Shown: positions 25,491-34,262 of the stretch, piece by piece
How the letters are laid out: every line of letters begins with the position of its first letter
Position numbering within the stretch: the stretch's first letter is position 1
Assembly: GCA_020722065.1 (NCBI GenBank)
Contig: DYLK01000003.1
Location: 89,368-153,367 of the forward strand
Length of the DNA: 64,000 nt
Source of the DNA: Melioribacter roseus
Lineage (GTDB): Bacteria > Bacteroidota > Ignavibacteria > Ignavibacteriales > Melioribacteraceae
Reading direction: 5' to 3'
The notes under the pieces: generated by a model
The model's database searches: none
Seen by the model: the letters and a program-made list of their open reading frames with translations, nothing else
What the model was told of the DNA's origin: nothing
Program-made: the position numbers and the translations under genes

Positions 25491-27374
25491 ATGAAAGAAT
25501 TTAGATTTAAACTAATATTAATTTTAGCATTTATCGGTCTAAACTTATATTTACTATATCCAACTTACCAAGATTACGTAAATACTGAAGAAATTAAACA
25601 AGAAATGAGTATAATTTCTAAAAAAATTAAGAAAAAGAACCCAACAATTTCAGAATTGGAGTTAAATAAAAAACTTTCTTATAAAGAAGATAGTATCCGC
25701 GTTTCTAATCCTTCCTATAAAAATTCAAGCGAAAAACGAGTAAAATTAGGTCTGGATTTGCAAGGTGGTATGTACTTAGTTCTTGAAGTTAACACTGGTA
25801 AATTGTTAGAAAAACTTGTTCAAGAACCAGATAATACAATTAAACAAATTTTAGCCGAAGCTGAAGCAATAGCAAAAGTTACAGATGAAGACTTGGTTTC
25901 GTTAGTTGCTAAGAAATTACAAGAAAAACAAATCAGATTAAGTAGATATTTCGGAAATGTCCGAGAATCTGATAATGAAATTATTGCTAAACTAAAAGCT
26001 CAAGAAGAAGATGCTGTAAAACGAGCGATTGAGATTATAGAAAATCGTGTAAATCAATATGGTGTTTCTGAACCTAATATTCAACCACAAGGGGCAAGAA
26101 GAATAATTGTTGAATTACCTGGTATTTCTAAAGAAGAAGAAGCTAAAAGATTGTTACAAGGTCGTGCTTTGTTACAATTTTCACTTGTTAAAGATCCTGA
26201 ATTTACAGTGAAAATAATGAATGCAATCGATCAACACCTTGCACAAATAACTGGTGGAATTGATAGTACAACCGCTAAGCAAGATACTTCAAAAAAATTA
26301 TCAGAAGAGGAATTCAGGAAACAACATCCTTTCTTTGCAGTTGCAATTATTAATCCACAAAGTCCTGTGGCCGATGCTTTTGTAAAAGAACAAAATGTGG
26401 CATTACTCAAAAATTATTTTGCAAGACCTGATGTTCAAGCGATAATACCAGAGAATGTACAATTTGTTTTTAGTGCCAAACCGACAATTACTGAAACTAA
26501 CGAAAAAGTTTACAGAATGTACTTGGTTAATAAAAATCCCGAACTTACAGGTGAAGTAATTGTTGATGCTCAAGCAAATATCGATCCACAGACAACTGCC
26601 CCAATAGTTTCTATGCAGATGAATTCTGAAGGTGGTTTGGAATGGGCAAGAATTACTGGTGCAAATGTAAATAAACGAATTGCAGTTATTCTAGATGGAG
26701 TTGTTTACACAGCTCCGACTGTAATGGGAAAAATTACTGGTGGAAGATCGCAGATTGAAGGTTCAGAAAATCTTGAAGAAGCAAAATTACTTGAAATTGT
26801 GTTAAAAGCTGGAGCTTTACCTGCTCCTGTTGATATAATTGAAGAAAGAACTGTTGGACCATCTTTAGGACAAGACTCAATTTATCAAGGTCTAATGTCA
26901 TCAGTTGTTAGTTTTGTTTTTGTTGGATTGTTTATGCTATTATACTATAGAACAGGTGGTGCGGTTGCTGGTTTATCACTTTTCTTAACATTATTGTTTA
27001 TTATGGGAATTTTAGCTGGATTTCACGCAACATTAACATTACCTGGTATAGCTGGTATTATTTTAACAATAGGTATGGCGGTTGATGCTAACGTAATTAT
27101 TTATGAGAGAATGCGAGAAGAATTGGCTTCGGGTAAAACATTAAAGTCTGCAATTTCTGCTGGCTTCACAAATTCTTATTCTGCAATTATAGACTCAAAC
27201 ATTACAACATTTATAACCGGTGCTATTCTTTACCAATTTGGTAGCGGTCCAATTCAAGGATTTGCTCTTACTTTAATGATTGGTATCGTAATAACTTTAT
27301 TCAGTGCTTTTGTGCTATCTCGAGTAGTTCTCGATATTATGGTTGCAACTGGTATGAAAATTAATCTTGGTTAA
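25491..27374 (+). CDS. secD: Protein translocase subunit SecD
   Basis: This inner-membrane protein of 627 residues works with SecF and the SecYEG channel, using the proton-motive force to complete protein export. An N-terminal membrane helix (about 7-25) is followed by a large periplasmic P1 domain starting at GLDLQGGMYLVLEV. Next comes the P1 head with RVNQYGVSEPNIQPQG, then five C-terminal helices with the conserved MAVDANVIIYERMREEL (about 523-539). A relatively Lys-rich segment follows the first helix. secF follows after 21 bases. Confidence 0.97.
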   Translation: MKEFRFKLILILAFIGLNLYLLYPTYQDYVNTEEIKQEMSIISKKIKKKNPTISELELNKKLSYKEDSIRVSNPSYKNSSEKRVKLGLDLQGGMYLVLEVNTGKLLEKLVQEPDNTIKQILAEAEAIAKVTDEDLVSLVAKKLQEKQIRLSRYFGNVRESDNEIIAKLKAQEEDAVKRAIEIIENRVNQYGVSEPNIQPQGARRIIVELPGISKEEEAKRLLQGRALLQFSLVKDPEFTVKIMNAIDQHLAQITGGIDSTTAKQDTSKKLSEEEFRKQHPFFAVAIINPQSPVADAFVKEQNVALLKNYFARPDVQAIIPENVQFVFSAKPTITETNEKVYRMYLVNKNPELTGEVIVDAQANIDPQTTAPIVSMQMNSEGGLEWARITGANVNKRIAVILDGVVYTAPTVMGKITGGRSQIEGSENLEEAKLLEIVLKAGALPAPVDIIEERTVGPSLGQDSIYQGLMSSVVSFVFVGLFMLLYYRTGGAVAGLSLFLTLLFIMGILAGFHATLTLPGIAGIILTIGMAVDANVIIYERMREELASGKTLKSAISAGFTNSYSAIIDSNITTFITGAILYQFGSGPIQGFALTLMIGIVITLFSAFVLSRVVLDIMVATGMKINLG

Positions 27375-27395
27375 ATATTAGGAGAAATTAAATAA

Positions 27396-28535
27396 ATGCG
27401 AATATTTCAAAATGTAAACATAGATTTCTTAGGAAAAAGAAAGATTTGGTATATGGTTTCATCGAGTTTGATTCTATTGGGAATAATAAGCTTTATTATT
27501 CGTGGTTTGGAATTTGGAATCGATTTCCAAGGTGGAACTGAAATTGGACTTGCTTTCCAAAAACCTGTAGATATTTCTGAAATTAGAAATCAAATAAACT
27601 CAATTGGGTTAGGACAAGTGGAAGTTAAAACATTTGGTAGTTCAAAAGGTGTTTTAGTTAGAACTGAATTGCAAGCTATTCCAAAAAATCTATTTTCAAA
27701 AATTGAAAGTAATATCAAATCTTCAATCAATTCAATTTTGCCTAATATTGAATTTACGACATTAGAAAGAACTGAAAACTCAGTTACTTTCAAATTCCAA
27801 AATGCTGACACAGCAAAAATAATTTCGGAAAAACTGCTTGAAAATGGTTATCAAACAACTTATACAAATGACGAACAATTTGGTAAGAATGTTGTAATCA
27901 GAGTTGGTATTTCTGATTGGATTAAAGAAAATATTAAAGGGAAATTCTCGGGTAACAACTTTATTATATTAAAAGAAGAACAAGTAGGTCCAAAAATTGG
28001 CGAAGAATTAAAATCGGATGCTTTTATTGCAATTATTTTAGCAATTATCTCGATTATGGTTTATTTGGCTTTTAGATTTAAATTTATCTTTTCAATTGGT
28101 GCAGGTATAGCGTTATTTCACGACGTTTTAATTACACTTGGACTTTTTTCGTTACTTTACGGAGTTTTTGATTATCTTAATTTGGAAATCTCAATTAACG
28201 TTGTGGCTGCATTTTTAACATTAGTTGGTTATTCAATAAATGATACAGTTATTGTTTTCGATAGAATCAGAGAAAATTTGAAAATCCACAAAACTGCTTC
28301 ATTAGAATCTAATATTAATCACGCAATCAACCAAACTTTTCCAAGAACTGTAATTACATCTTTAACCGTTTGGTTGGTTACTGTTATTTTATTCTTTTTA
28401 GGTGGAGACGTTTTACGAGGATTTGCGTTTGCTCTATTTATTGGAATTATAGTTGGTACTTACTCATCAATTTATGTCGCTTCGGCAATAGTTTATGATT
28501 ATTCACTTAAAGCCAAAAAGAAAATAGAATTTTAA
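27396..28535 (+). CDS. secF: Protein translocase subunit SecF
   Basis: This partner of SecD has 379 residues. GIDFQGGTEIGL marks the start of its periplasmic domain after helix 1, and GYSINDTVIVFDRIREN is the family signature in the membrane part (about 285-300); six membrane segments in all. AGGAG stands before the ATG. A bidirectional terminator (28557-28584) closes the operon against the minus-strand pdxJ unit. Confidence 0.97.
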   Translation: MRIFQNVNIDFLGKRKIWYMVSSSLILLGIISFIIRGLEFGIDFQGGTEIGLAFQKPVDISEIRNQINSIGLGQVEVKTFGSSKGVLVRTELQAIPKNLFSKIESNIKSSINSILPNIEFTTLERTENSVTFKFQNADTAKIISEKLLENGYQTTYTNDEQFGKNVVIRVGISDWIKENIKGKFSGNNFIILKEEQVGPKIGEELKSDAFIAIILAIISIMVYLAFRFKFIFSIGAGIALFHDVLITLGLFSLLYGVFDYLNLEISINVVAAFLTLVGYSINDTVIVFDRIRENLKIHKTASLESNINHAINQTFPRTVITSLTVWLVTVILFFLGGDVLRGFAFALFIGIIVGTYSSIYVASAIVYDYSLKAKKKIEF

Positions 28536-28556
28536 CGAGCTAAAATATTATAAATT

Positions 28557-28584
28557 AAAAATCCCGATTTTTGTCGGGATTTTT
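28557..28584. terminator. Bidirectional Rho-independent terminator between secF and pdxJ
   Basis: AAAAATCCCGA (28557-28567), a 6-base loop, then TCGGGATTTTT (28574-28584): a perfect 11-bp stem with A- and T-rich flanks, suited to terminate both the secF transcript and the converging pdxJ transcript. Confidence 0.88.
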
Positions 28585-28618
28585 AATTTTAAACTAATAC
28601 TTGAAAAGAAATAAACAA

Positions 28619-29335
28619 CTATCCGTTTTTAATAAGATTTCGCATCGTATGAATTGCTTCTTCTAATCCAAAAAATACCGAACGAGCTATTACGGCATGA
28701 CCAATACTAACTTCATCAATGCCTTCTATTTGGCGAAATTCTTTAATATTAAGATAATCCAAACCATGACCAGCATTAACACCAAGTTGCAATTTTTTAG
28801 CATGTTTAACAGCTAACCTAATTTTTTCCATTTCATCATACATTTCATCTTCTGACTTAGAATTAGCAAAAATTCCAGTGTGAATTTCAATAAAATCAGT
28901 ATTTATTGACGAAGCCGCGTCAATCTGATTAATTTCTGGTTCGATAAATAAAGAAACAGGAATGTTGGCAGAATGTAATCTGTTAATTGCATTTCGAAGA
29001 GTTTCAAGATTATCAACAACATTCAAACCACCTTCAGTTGTCAATTCTCGGCGTTTTTCTGGAACGATTGTTGCCAATTCTGGTTTTACTTCGCAAGCAA
29101 TTGTAATTATTTCGTCAGTAGCAGCCATTTCCAAATCTAATTTTGTTGTTAACAATTCTTTTAGTAGAAAAACATCAGAATCATTTATATGTCTTCTATC
29201 TTCACGGAGATGAACAACAATTCCATCAACACCGAACTTTTCGGCAAGCAAAGCAAATGTTACCGGATTTGGGTGTTTTTCACCACGAGCATTTCGTAAA
29301 GTAGCTACGTGGTCAATATTTAGTGAAAATTTCAT
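28619..29335 (-). CDS. pdxJ: Pyridoxine 5'-phosphate synthase
   Basis: The enzyme has 238 residues, the usual length. It is a TIM barrel that condenses 1-deoxyxylulose-5-phosphate with 3-amino-2-oxopropyl phosphate to give pyridoxine 5'-phosphate, the DXP-dependent route to vitamin B6. Diagnostic stretches: LNIDHVATLRNARGEKHPNP at the start, VHLREDRRHI, CEVKPELATIVPEKR, FIEPEINQI, NAGHGLDYLNI and EVSIGHAVIARSVFFGL at the end. It is the last gene of the minus-strand unit, 21 bases after the AMP nucleosidase gene. Confidence 0.97.
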   Translation of the reverse strand: MKFSLNIDHVATLRNARGEKHPNPVTFALLAEKFGVDGIVVHLREDRRHINDSDVFLLKELLTTKLDLEMAATDEIITIACEVKPELATIVPEKRRELTTEGGLNVVDNLETLRNAINRLHSANIPVSLFIEPEINQIDAASSINTDFIEIHTGIFANSKSEDEMYDEMEKIRLAVKHAKKLQLGVNAGHGLDYLNIKEFRQIEGIDEVSIGHAVIARSVFFGLEEAIHTMRNLIKNG

Positions 29336-29356
29336 TTTTTTCTCATTTTGATTTAT

Positions 29357-30142
29357 CTAAAAGGTAAAATGTTTAATTTTTTCTCCTTTTTCACCTATTT
29401 CTGTCATTGCTTCAATTCCTATTTGTAAATGCAAATCAACATACTTAGTAGTTACTTTTTTGTCAGATTCTTCCGTTTTTATACCTTGTGGAATCATTGG
29501 TAAATCCGAAACAAGAAGCAAAGCACCACGTGAAATTTCGTTAACATAACCAGAAATGAATAAAGTTGCAGTTTCCATATCAATTCCAATTGCTCGGGAA
29601 ATTCTAAGCTTTTCTTTGAAATTATTATCAAATTCCCATAATCTTCTATTTGTTGTGTAAACAACACCTGTTCTATATTCCATATTTTTAGCTAATATTT
29701 TTTCAGAAACGAACTTATGTAATTTGAAAGAAGGCAAAGCTGGAATTTCGGGAGGCATATAATCGTTACTTGTTCCTTCACCACGAATTGCTGCAATTGG
29801 TAAAATAAAATGTCCGATTTCAGTAGTTTTTTTCAAACCACCACATTTACCAAGTAATAATACACTTTCGGGTTTTCTGGCAGAAAGCAAATCCATAATT
29901 GTGGCTGTATTCGGAGAACCCATTCCAAAATTGATGATGCTTAAATTATTTTTATTTGTCGCCGATTGCATTGGTCTGCCAATACCTTTGATTTCAACAT
30001 CAAACATTTTTGCAAATTTTTCAACATAATTATTGAAATTTGTTAAAAGAATATAATCAGCAAGTTCTGTTATTTCTGACCCTGTATATCTTGGCAACCA
30101 ATCGCGAGCAATATCAAATTTTGAAATTTCTCTATAATTCAT
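29357..30142 (-). CDS. amn: AMP nucleosidase (short form)
   Basis: The protein has 261 residues of the nucleoside phosphorylase superfamily. It fits the short AMP nucleosidases found in Bacteroidota, which split AMP into adenine and ribose-5-phosphate. Seen: NFGMGSPNTATIMDLL (phosphate/ribose loop, about 70-85), LLLGKCGGLKKTTEIGHFI, GEGTSNDYMPPEIPALP, and GIDMETATLF, the conserved ribose-binding Glu stretch (about 190-199). Its ATG overlaps the end of the PAP2 gene by 4 bases. A generic phosphorylase role cannot be excluded from sequence alone. Confidence 0.88.
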   Translation of the reverse strand: MNYREISKFDIARDWLPRYTGSEITELADYILLTNFNNYVEKFAKMFDVEIKGIGRPMQSATNKNNLSIINFGMGSPNTATIMDLLSARKPESVLLLGKCGGLKKTTEIGHFILPIAAIRGEGTSNDYMPPEIPALPSFKLHKFVSEKILAKNMEYRTGVVYTTNRRLWEFDNNFKEKLRISRAIGIDMETATLFISGYVNEISRGALLLVSDLPMIPQGIKTEESDKKVTTKYVDLHLQIGIEAMTEIGEKGEKIKHFTF

Positions 30143-30675
30143 AATAACCTTAATTTTTTAATGATTAATGCAGCAAAATATCCAATAATAGTCCCAACTA
30201 TCGCACCTACAAAAATATCTGCGGGATAGTGAACTCCAACAATTGGGCGCGATAATGCTACTAAAATAGCAATTGTGAAAAAAATATACTTAAAACGTGA
30301 ATAGAAAATTGATAAAAAAGTGGCAACTGCAAAATTATTAACCGCATGAGAAGATGGCATCGAAAAAGATTTTGAACATTTTACAAGTAAATTTACATTT
30401 TCAAGTACATTACAAGGACGAATTCGTTCGAAAAAATTTTTTAGAAACGATGAGGCAACTTGATCTGAAATTGTAACAACAAGTAAAACTGAAATAGCAA
30501 CAATTTTGCCCTTTTTACCTTCTTTAAAAAATAATATTAGCCAGAAAATCAAATAAACCAAGATCCAACTTTTTAAATCTGTAATAAATGGGAAAAATTT
30601 ATTAGAAATTGGATTTGAAATTGTGGAATTCAAAAAGCGGAAGAGTTCGATATCTATATTTTCTAAAATATTCAT
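30139..30675 (-). CDS. PAP2-family membrane phosphatase
   Basis: The protein has 178 residues with about five membrane helices. All three acid-phosphatase signature motifs are present: KNFFERIRP (K-x6-RP, about 81-89), PSSH (about 109-112) and SRPIVGVHYPAD (SR-x5-H, about 142-153). Relatives dephosphorylate undecaprenyl pyrophosphate, phosphatidic acid or phosphatidylglycerophosphate at the membrane; the substrate is not determinable here. It is first in the minus-strand unit with amn and pdxJ and has a consensus promoter right upstream. Confidence 0.92.
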   Translation of the reverse strand: MNILENIDIELFRFLNSTISNPISNKFFPFITDLKSWILVYLIFWLILFFKEGKKGKIVAISVLLVVTISDQVASSFLKNFFERIRPCNVLENVNLLVKCSKSFSMPSSHAVNNFAVATFLSIFYSRFKYIFFTIAILVALSRPIVGVHYPADIFVGAIVGTIIGYFAALIIKKLRLL

Positions 30676-30692
30676 AAGTAAAATTCGTTACG

Positions 30693-30723
30693 CAAAAATA
30701 GGTTATACATTATTAACTACAAA
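30693..30723 (-). promoter_or_regulatory. Bacteroidota-type promoter for the PAP2-amn-pdxJ unit
   Basis: On the minus strand: TTTG (30723-30720), a 19-base spacer, then TATTTTTG (30700-30693). Both boxes match the TTTG / TAnnTTTG consensus exactly. The PAP2 start codon is 18 bases downstream, so the leader is very short. Confidence 0.78.
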
Positions 30724-30811
30724 ATGCCATTTTCTAATATTTGATTATGCGAAAAAAGAGTAAGAAAAAAGTCTAAATTCAATATATTTGATTTCGAAAA
30801 ATTAAAGAAAA

Positions 30812-31612
30812 ATGATGTTAAATATTTTATTTATTGGTGATATTGTCGGACAAGCAGGAATGCAGATTGCTGAAACTTGGTTACCTAGTTTGATAAAACA
30901 AAATCACGCAGATTTAGTAGTAGTAAATGCGGAAAATGCTTCAGAAGGGAAAGGCGCGACAGAAAAAGAAGCTGGAGTTTTATTCAATCTTGGGGCGACA
31001 GTTTTAACAGGTGGAAATCACACATTTGAAAAAGCACTTTCGCAAGAATATCTTAAAAAAGAAAGACGGTTTTTACGACCGCTAAATTATCCACAAGGAA
31101 CTTACGGTTTCGGATTTTATATTGCCGAAACATCAAAAGGAAAAGTTGGTGTAATTAATTTGCAAGGAAGGACATTTCTTCCCCCAATTGATTGTCCATT
31201 TCGTGCTGCTGAATGGGCAATTAAGAAAATTAAAGAGCAAACAAATATTATTTTTATTGATTTTCATGCTGAATCAACTGCCGAAAAATTAGCACTTGCA
31301 AATTTTGTTAAAAATGATGTTTCAGTTTTTGTCGGCACTCACACACACATTCAAACTGCTGACGAAAGAATTTTTGATTCGGGAATGGCATATATTTCTG
31401 ATGTTGGAATGACAGGACCTTATGATTCAGTTATTGGAATGAAAACAGATGCTGCAATTAATAGATTTTTATATCAAACACCACAAAAATATTTGGTTGC
31501 TACTGATGAACTTCGACTTTCAGGAATATTAGCAAAAGTAAATCCAGAAACAGGAAAAGCAACATCAATTGAAAGAATATTAATCCCAGAATTTGTGAGA
31601 ACTCGAGAATGA
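30812..31612 (+). CDS. ymdB: YmdB-family metallophosphoesterase
   Basis: The 266-residue protein belongs to the TIGR00282/YmdB group of dinuclear-metal phosphodiesterases; the Bacillus member hydrolyses 2',3'- and 3',5'-cAMP. Metal ligands seen: GDIVGQAGMQ (Asp, about 9), NAENASEGKG (Asn and Glu, about 40-45), GGNHTFEK (about 69-76), DFHAESTAEK (about 150-159), and GTHTHIQTADE (about 175-185). GGNHTF replaces the more usual GNHxWD. It overlaps folD by 4 bases. A TATATTTG box is at 30783-30790, but no matching upstream box was found. Confidence 0.9.
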   Translation: MMLNILFIGDIVGQAGMQIAETWLPSLIKQNHADLVVVNAENASEGKGATEKEAGVLFNLGATVLTGGNHTFEKALSQEYLKKERRFLRPLNYPQGTYGFGFYIAETSKGKVGVINLQGRTFLPPIDCPFRAAEWAIKKIKEQTNIIFIDFHAESTAEKLALANFVKNDVSVFVGTHTHIQTADERIFDSGMAYISDVGMTGPYDSVIGMKTDAAINRFLYQTPQKYLVATDELRLSGILAKVNPETGKATSIERILIPEFVRTRE

Positions 31613-32490
31613 CAATTATTGATGGAAAGTTGATTTCCGAGCAAATTATATTGGAATTGAAAGAAGAAACTGCTAAAATTATTCAGAAAAGGGAAAGAGC
31701 CCCAGGATTAGTTGCAATTTTGGTCGGAGAAAATCCAGCCTCAAAAGTTTATGTAAATTCGAAGAAAAAAGCATGTGACAATATCGGATTTCATTCTGAA
31801 GTATTAAAACTGAGCGAAAATATTTCTGAATTGGAATTAGTGGAAATTGTTCAAAAATATAATGAAAACGAACTATTTGATGGAATATTAGTTCAACTTC
31901 CTCTTCCAAAACATATTTCTGAAGACAAAATAATCGAAACAATTTCCTCTGAAAAAGATGTTGATGGATTTCACCCAATCAATGTTGGGAAATTATCTAT
32001 CGGGCAAGATTCACTAATTCCGTGTACACCTTATGGAATTTTGGAATTGCTGAAGCGATATAAGATTCAAACAGTTGGAAAACATGTTGTAGTTGTGGGA
32101 AGAAGTAACATTGTTGGAAAACCAATTGCAAATTTAATGTTACAAAAAAATAATAATGCTAACTCTACTGTTACAATTGTTCATTCCGCAACAAAAAACA
32201 TTTCTCATTATACAAAACAAGCAGATATTTTAATTGCCGCAATTGGGAAAGCAAATTTTATTACAGCAGAAATGATAAAAGAAAATGCAACAATAATTGA
32301 TGTTGGAATTAATAGAATTGAAGATTCAAATTCACCAAAAGGTTATAAATTAGTTGGTGATGTAGATTTTAATTCCGTTTCTGAAAAAGCGGAATTTATC
32401 ACTCCAGTGCCAGGCGGAGTTGGACCAATGACAATTGCAATGCTAATGAAAAATACTTACAAAGCATATTTAAGGAATATTAATAAATGA
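31609..32490 (+). CDS. folD: Bifunctional methylenetetrahydrofolate dehydrogenase/cyclohydrolase
   Basis: The 293-residue enzyme interconverts 5,10-methylene-, methenyl- and 10-formyl-tetrahydrofolate with NADP+. Seen: [20 protein letters not shown] (about 38-57, with the catalytic Tyr and Lys), [27 protein letters not shown], the Rossmann loop [17 protein letters not shown] (about 162-178), and [15 protein letters not shown] near the C-terminus. Its ATG lies within the end of the ymdB-like gene and its stop overlaps deoC by 4 bases. Confidence 0.97.
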   Translation: MTIIDGKLISEQIILELKEETAKIIQKRERAPGLVAILVGENPASKVYVNSKKKACDNIGFHSEVLKLSENISELELVEIVQKYNENELFDGILVQLPLPKHISEDKIIETISSEKDVDGFHPINVGKLSIGQDSLIPCTPYGILELLKRYKIQTVGKHVVVVGRSNIVGKPIANLMLQKNNNANSTVTIVHSATKNISHYTKQADILIAAIGKANFITAEMIKENATIIDVGINRIEDSNSPKGYKLVGDVDFNSVSEKAEFITPVPGGVGPMTIAMLMKNTYKAYLRNINK

Positions 32491-33353
32491 ATAGTTTAAT
32501 CGATAAAGTTGTATCCGAAGTATTTATTGAAAAATCATTACATAGTTTTTATTGTAACTACAAAACTTGCGAAGGTTGGGAAAGAAATGTTGTAGAGCAA
32601 CCAAAAGCAGTAGAAAATATCGTAAAAAACGGTGCAGATAGAATTGCAGCTGGTTTGGGAATTGGTTCACAAATTGCAAATTTAGAAATTGCAAGAATGA
32701 TTGACCATACTTTGCTAAAAGCCGATGCTACTCCAGAAGATATTACCAAACTTTGTCTCGAAGCCAAACAATTTGAATTTGCATCTGTTTGTGTAAATCC
32801 AAGTTATGTTGCACAATGTTCAAATATTCTAAAAAACACAAAAGTTAAAGTTTGTACAGTAATTGGATTTCCACTTGGAGCAACTACGACAGAAGTAAAA
32901 CGATGGGAAACTGAACAAGCAATTTCGAATGGAGCGGAAGAAATTGATATGGTAATTCACGTTGGAAAACTAAAATCTGGCGATTACGATTACGTTTTTA
33001 ATGATATAAATCAAGTTGTACGAGCATCTAAAAAAAATAACGCTATTTGTAAAGTGATAATTGAAACATCTCTACTTACTGACGAAGAAAAAGTAAAAGC
33101 TTGTCTAATTGCAAAAGAAGCAAAAGCTGATTTTGTAAAGACTTCCACTGGATTTAGCAATGGCGGAGCAACTGCTGGAGATGTCGCTTTAATGAAATAC
33201 GTCGTAGGAAGTTCAGTCGGCGTAAAAGCTTCAGGTGGAATTCGTTCGACAGAAGACGCAATAGCAATGATTGAAAGCGGAGCTGATAGAATTGGAGCAA
33301 GTGCAAGCGTAAAAATTGTTTTAGGCGGAAAAACAGAAAGTGGTTCATATTAA
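32487..33353 (+). CDS. deoC: Deoxyribose-phosphate aldolase with N-terminal extension
   Basis: The protein has 288 residues. The aldolase barrel occupies about 70-288 and splits 2-deoxyribose-5-phosphate to acetaldehyde and glyceraldehyde-3-phosphate. Seen: [42 protein letters not shown], the Schiff-base Lys in [14 protein letters not shown] (about 217), and [20 protein letters not shown] at the end. The first 65 residues are extra relative to E. coli DeoC; they contain CNYKTCEGW and the phrase [13 protein letters not shown], which echoes the C-terminal [14 protein letters not shown]. The start is kept because translation is coupled to folD (ATGA overlap). Confidence 0.95.
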   Translation: MNSLIDKVVSEVFIEKSLHSFYCNYKTCEGWERNVVEQPKAVENIVKNGADRIAAGLGIGSQIANLEIARMIDHTLLKADATPEDITKLCLEAKQFEFASVCVNPSYVAQCSNILKNTKVKVCTVIGFPLGATTTEVKRWETEQAISNGAEEIDMVIHVGKLKSGDYDYVFNDINQVVRASKKNNAICKVIIETSLLTDEEKVKACLIAKEAKADFVKTSTGFSNGGATAGDVALMKYVVGSSVGVKASGGIRSTEDAIAMIESGADRIGASASVKIVLGGKTESGSY

Positions 33354-33592
33354 TGATTTTAGATTTAATTGTTCATTTTGATTTAGATGGATTTACAAGC
33401 GAAATACCATCGCTAAAAGGTGTTGAAAGTTGGGCAAAAACTGAAGATGAATCGATAGAAAATGTTATAGAGCAATTACAATTTTACTTCAATATTTCTG
33501 ATAAGAAAGAAATCAAAATAGACCTTGCAAGAAAGGAATCTAAAAAAAATATCTACAAAATTGTATTGAAAAATGAGACATTCAATTACTGA
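33353..33592 (+). CDS. Small HicB-like protein
   Basis: The protein has 79 residues. The pattern LIVHFDLDGFTSEIPSLKGVESWAKTEDE, read in two parts, followed by an amphipathic helix (ENVIEQLQFYF), is the beta-beta-beta-alpha fold of HicB-type proteins. No DNA-binding tail and no HicA partner are seen, so this is probably not a toxin-antitoxin pair. The ATG overlaps the deoC stop by one base and the 3' end overlaps trmH by 20 bases, so it is translationally embedded in the operon. The function is unknown. Confidence 0.7.
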   Translation: MILDLIVHFDLDGFTSEIPSLKGVESWAKTEDESIENVIEQLQFYFNISDKKEIKIDLARKESKKNIYKIVLKNETFNY

Positions 33593-34163
33593 TAAACGAG
33601 TTAATCGAATAAGAGAAATTGCAGCGAAAAGACAGTTCAATTTACGTCTTGTGATGGAAAATATTCACGATCCACACAACGTTAGTGCAATTTACAGAAC
33701 TTGCGATGCAGTTGGAATTCCCAAAATAACGCAAATTTATACAGTCGAAAAATTCCCAAAATTGAAAAAATCATCTTCATCATCTGCAAGCAAATGGATT
33801 GAAACCGAAAAGTTTGTTTCATATCAAGAAATGGTAAATTCTCTGAAAAATGAAAATTTCGAAATAATATCTTCTTGTTTAGATGAAAAAGCCGAAAGTA
33901 TTTTTGAAGTAGATTTTACAAAGAAAATTGCAATTGTTGTTGGGAATGAACATCGTGGAATTTCAGATGAAATGCGGGAATTGTCTGATAGATTAATCTA
34001 TATTCCAATGTTTGGAATGGTTCAAAGTCTAAATGTATCAGTTGCAACTGCAGTTATTTTATACGAAGTACTAAAGCAAAGATTAGCTTCTAAAATGTAT
34101 GAGAACAATAGAATTGAAGAAGAAGAACTGGAAAAAATTGTAATGAAATGGAGAAAAAAATAG
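33573..34163 (+). CDS. trmH: SpoU-family tRNA 2'-O-methyltransferase (TrmH-like)
   Basis: The protein has 196 residues of the SPOUT class. It transfers a methyl group from AdoMet to a ribose 2'-OH, most likely G18 of tRNAs. Motif 1: LVMENIHDPHNVSAIYRTCD (about 22-41). Motif 2: IAIVVGNEHRGIS (about 123-135). Motif 3: IPMFGMVQSLNVSVATAVIL (about 148-167), forming the knot. The length and lack of an N-terminal RNA-binding domain fit TrmH rather than RlmB; the exact tRNA target is inferred. Confidence 0.9.
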   Translation: MRHSITDKRVNRIREIAAKRQFNLRLVMENIHDPHNVSAIYRTCDAVGIPKITQIYTVEKFPKLKKSSSSSASKWIETEKFVSYQEMVNSLKNENFEIISSCLDEKAESIFEVDFTKKIAIVVGNEHRGISDEMRELSDRLIYIPMFGMVQSLNVSVATAVILYEVLKQRLASKMYENNRIEEEELEKIVMKWRKK

Positions 34164-34262
34164 CCCCAAAAGTTCGTTTTTATTGCGTTATTTTATGTTT
34201 TATCTCAACCGAAATAAACTTAAATTACTATATTTAGTTGATATTTTTTAAGGTGTACAATT

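Noticed and set aside
33353..33592. HicAB toxin-antitoxin pair
   Set aside because: Only a HicB-like fold is seen; no HicA-sized RNase gene is adjacent, and the gene is embedded by overlaps between deoC and trmH.
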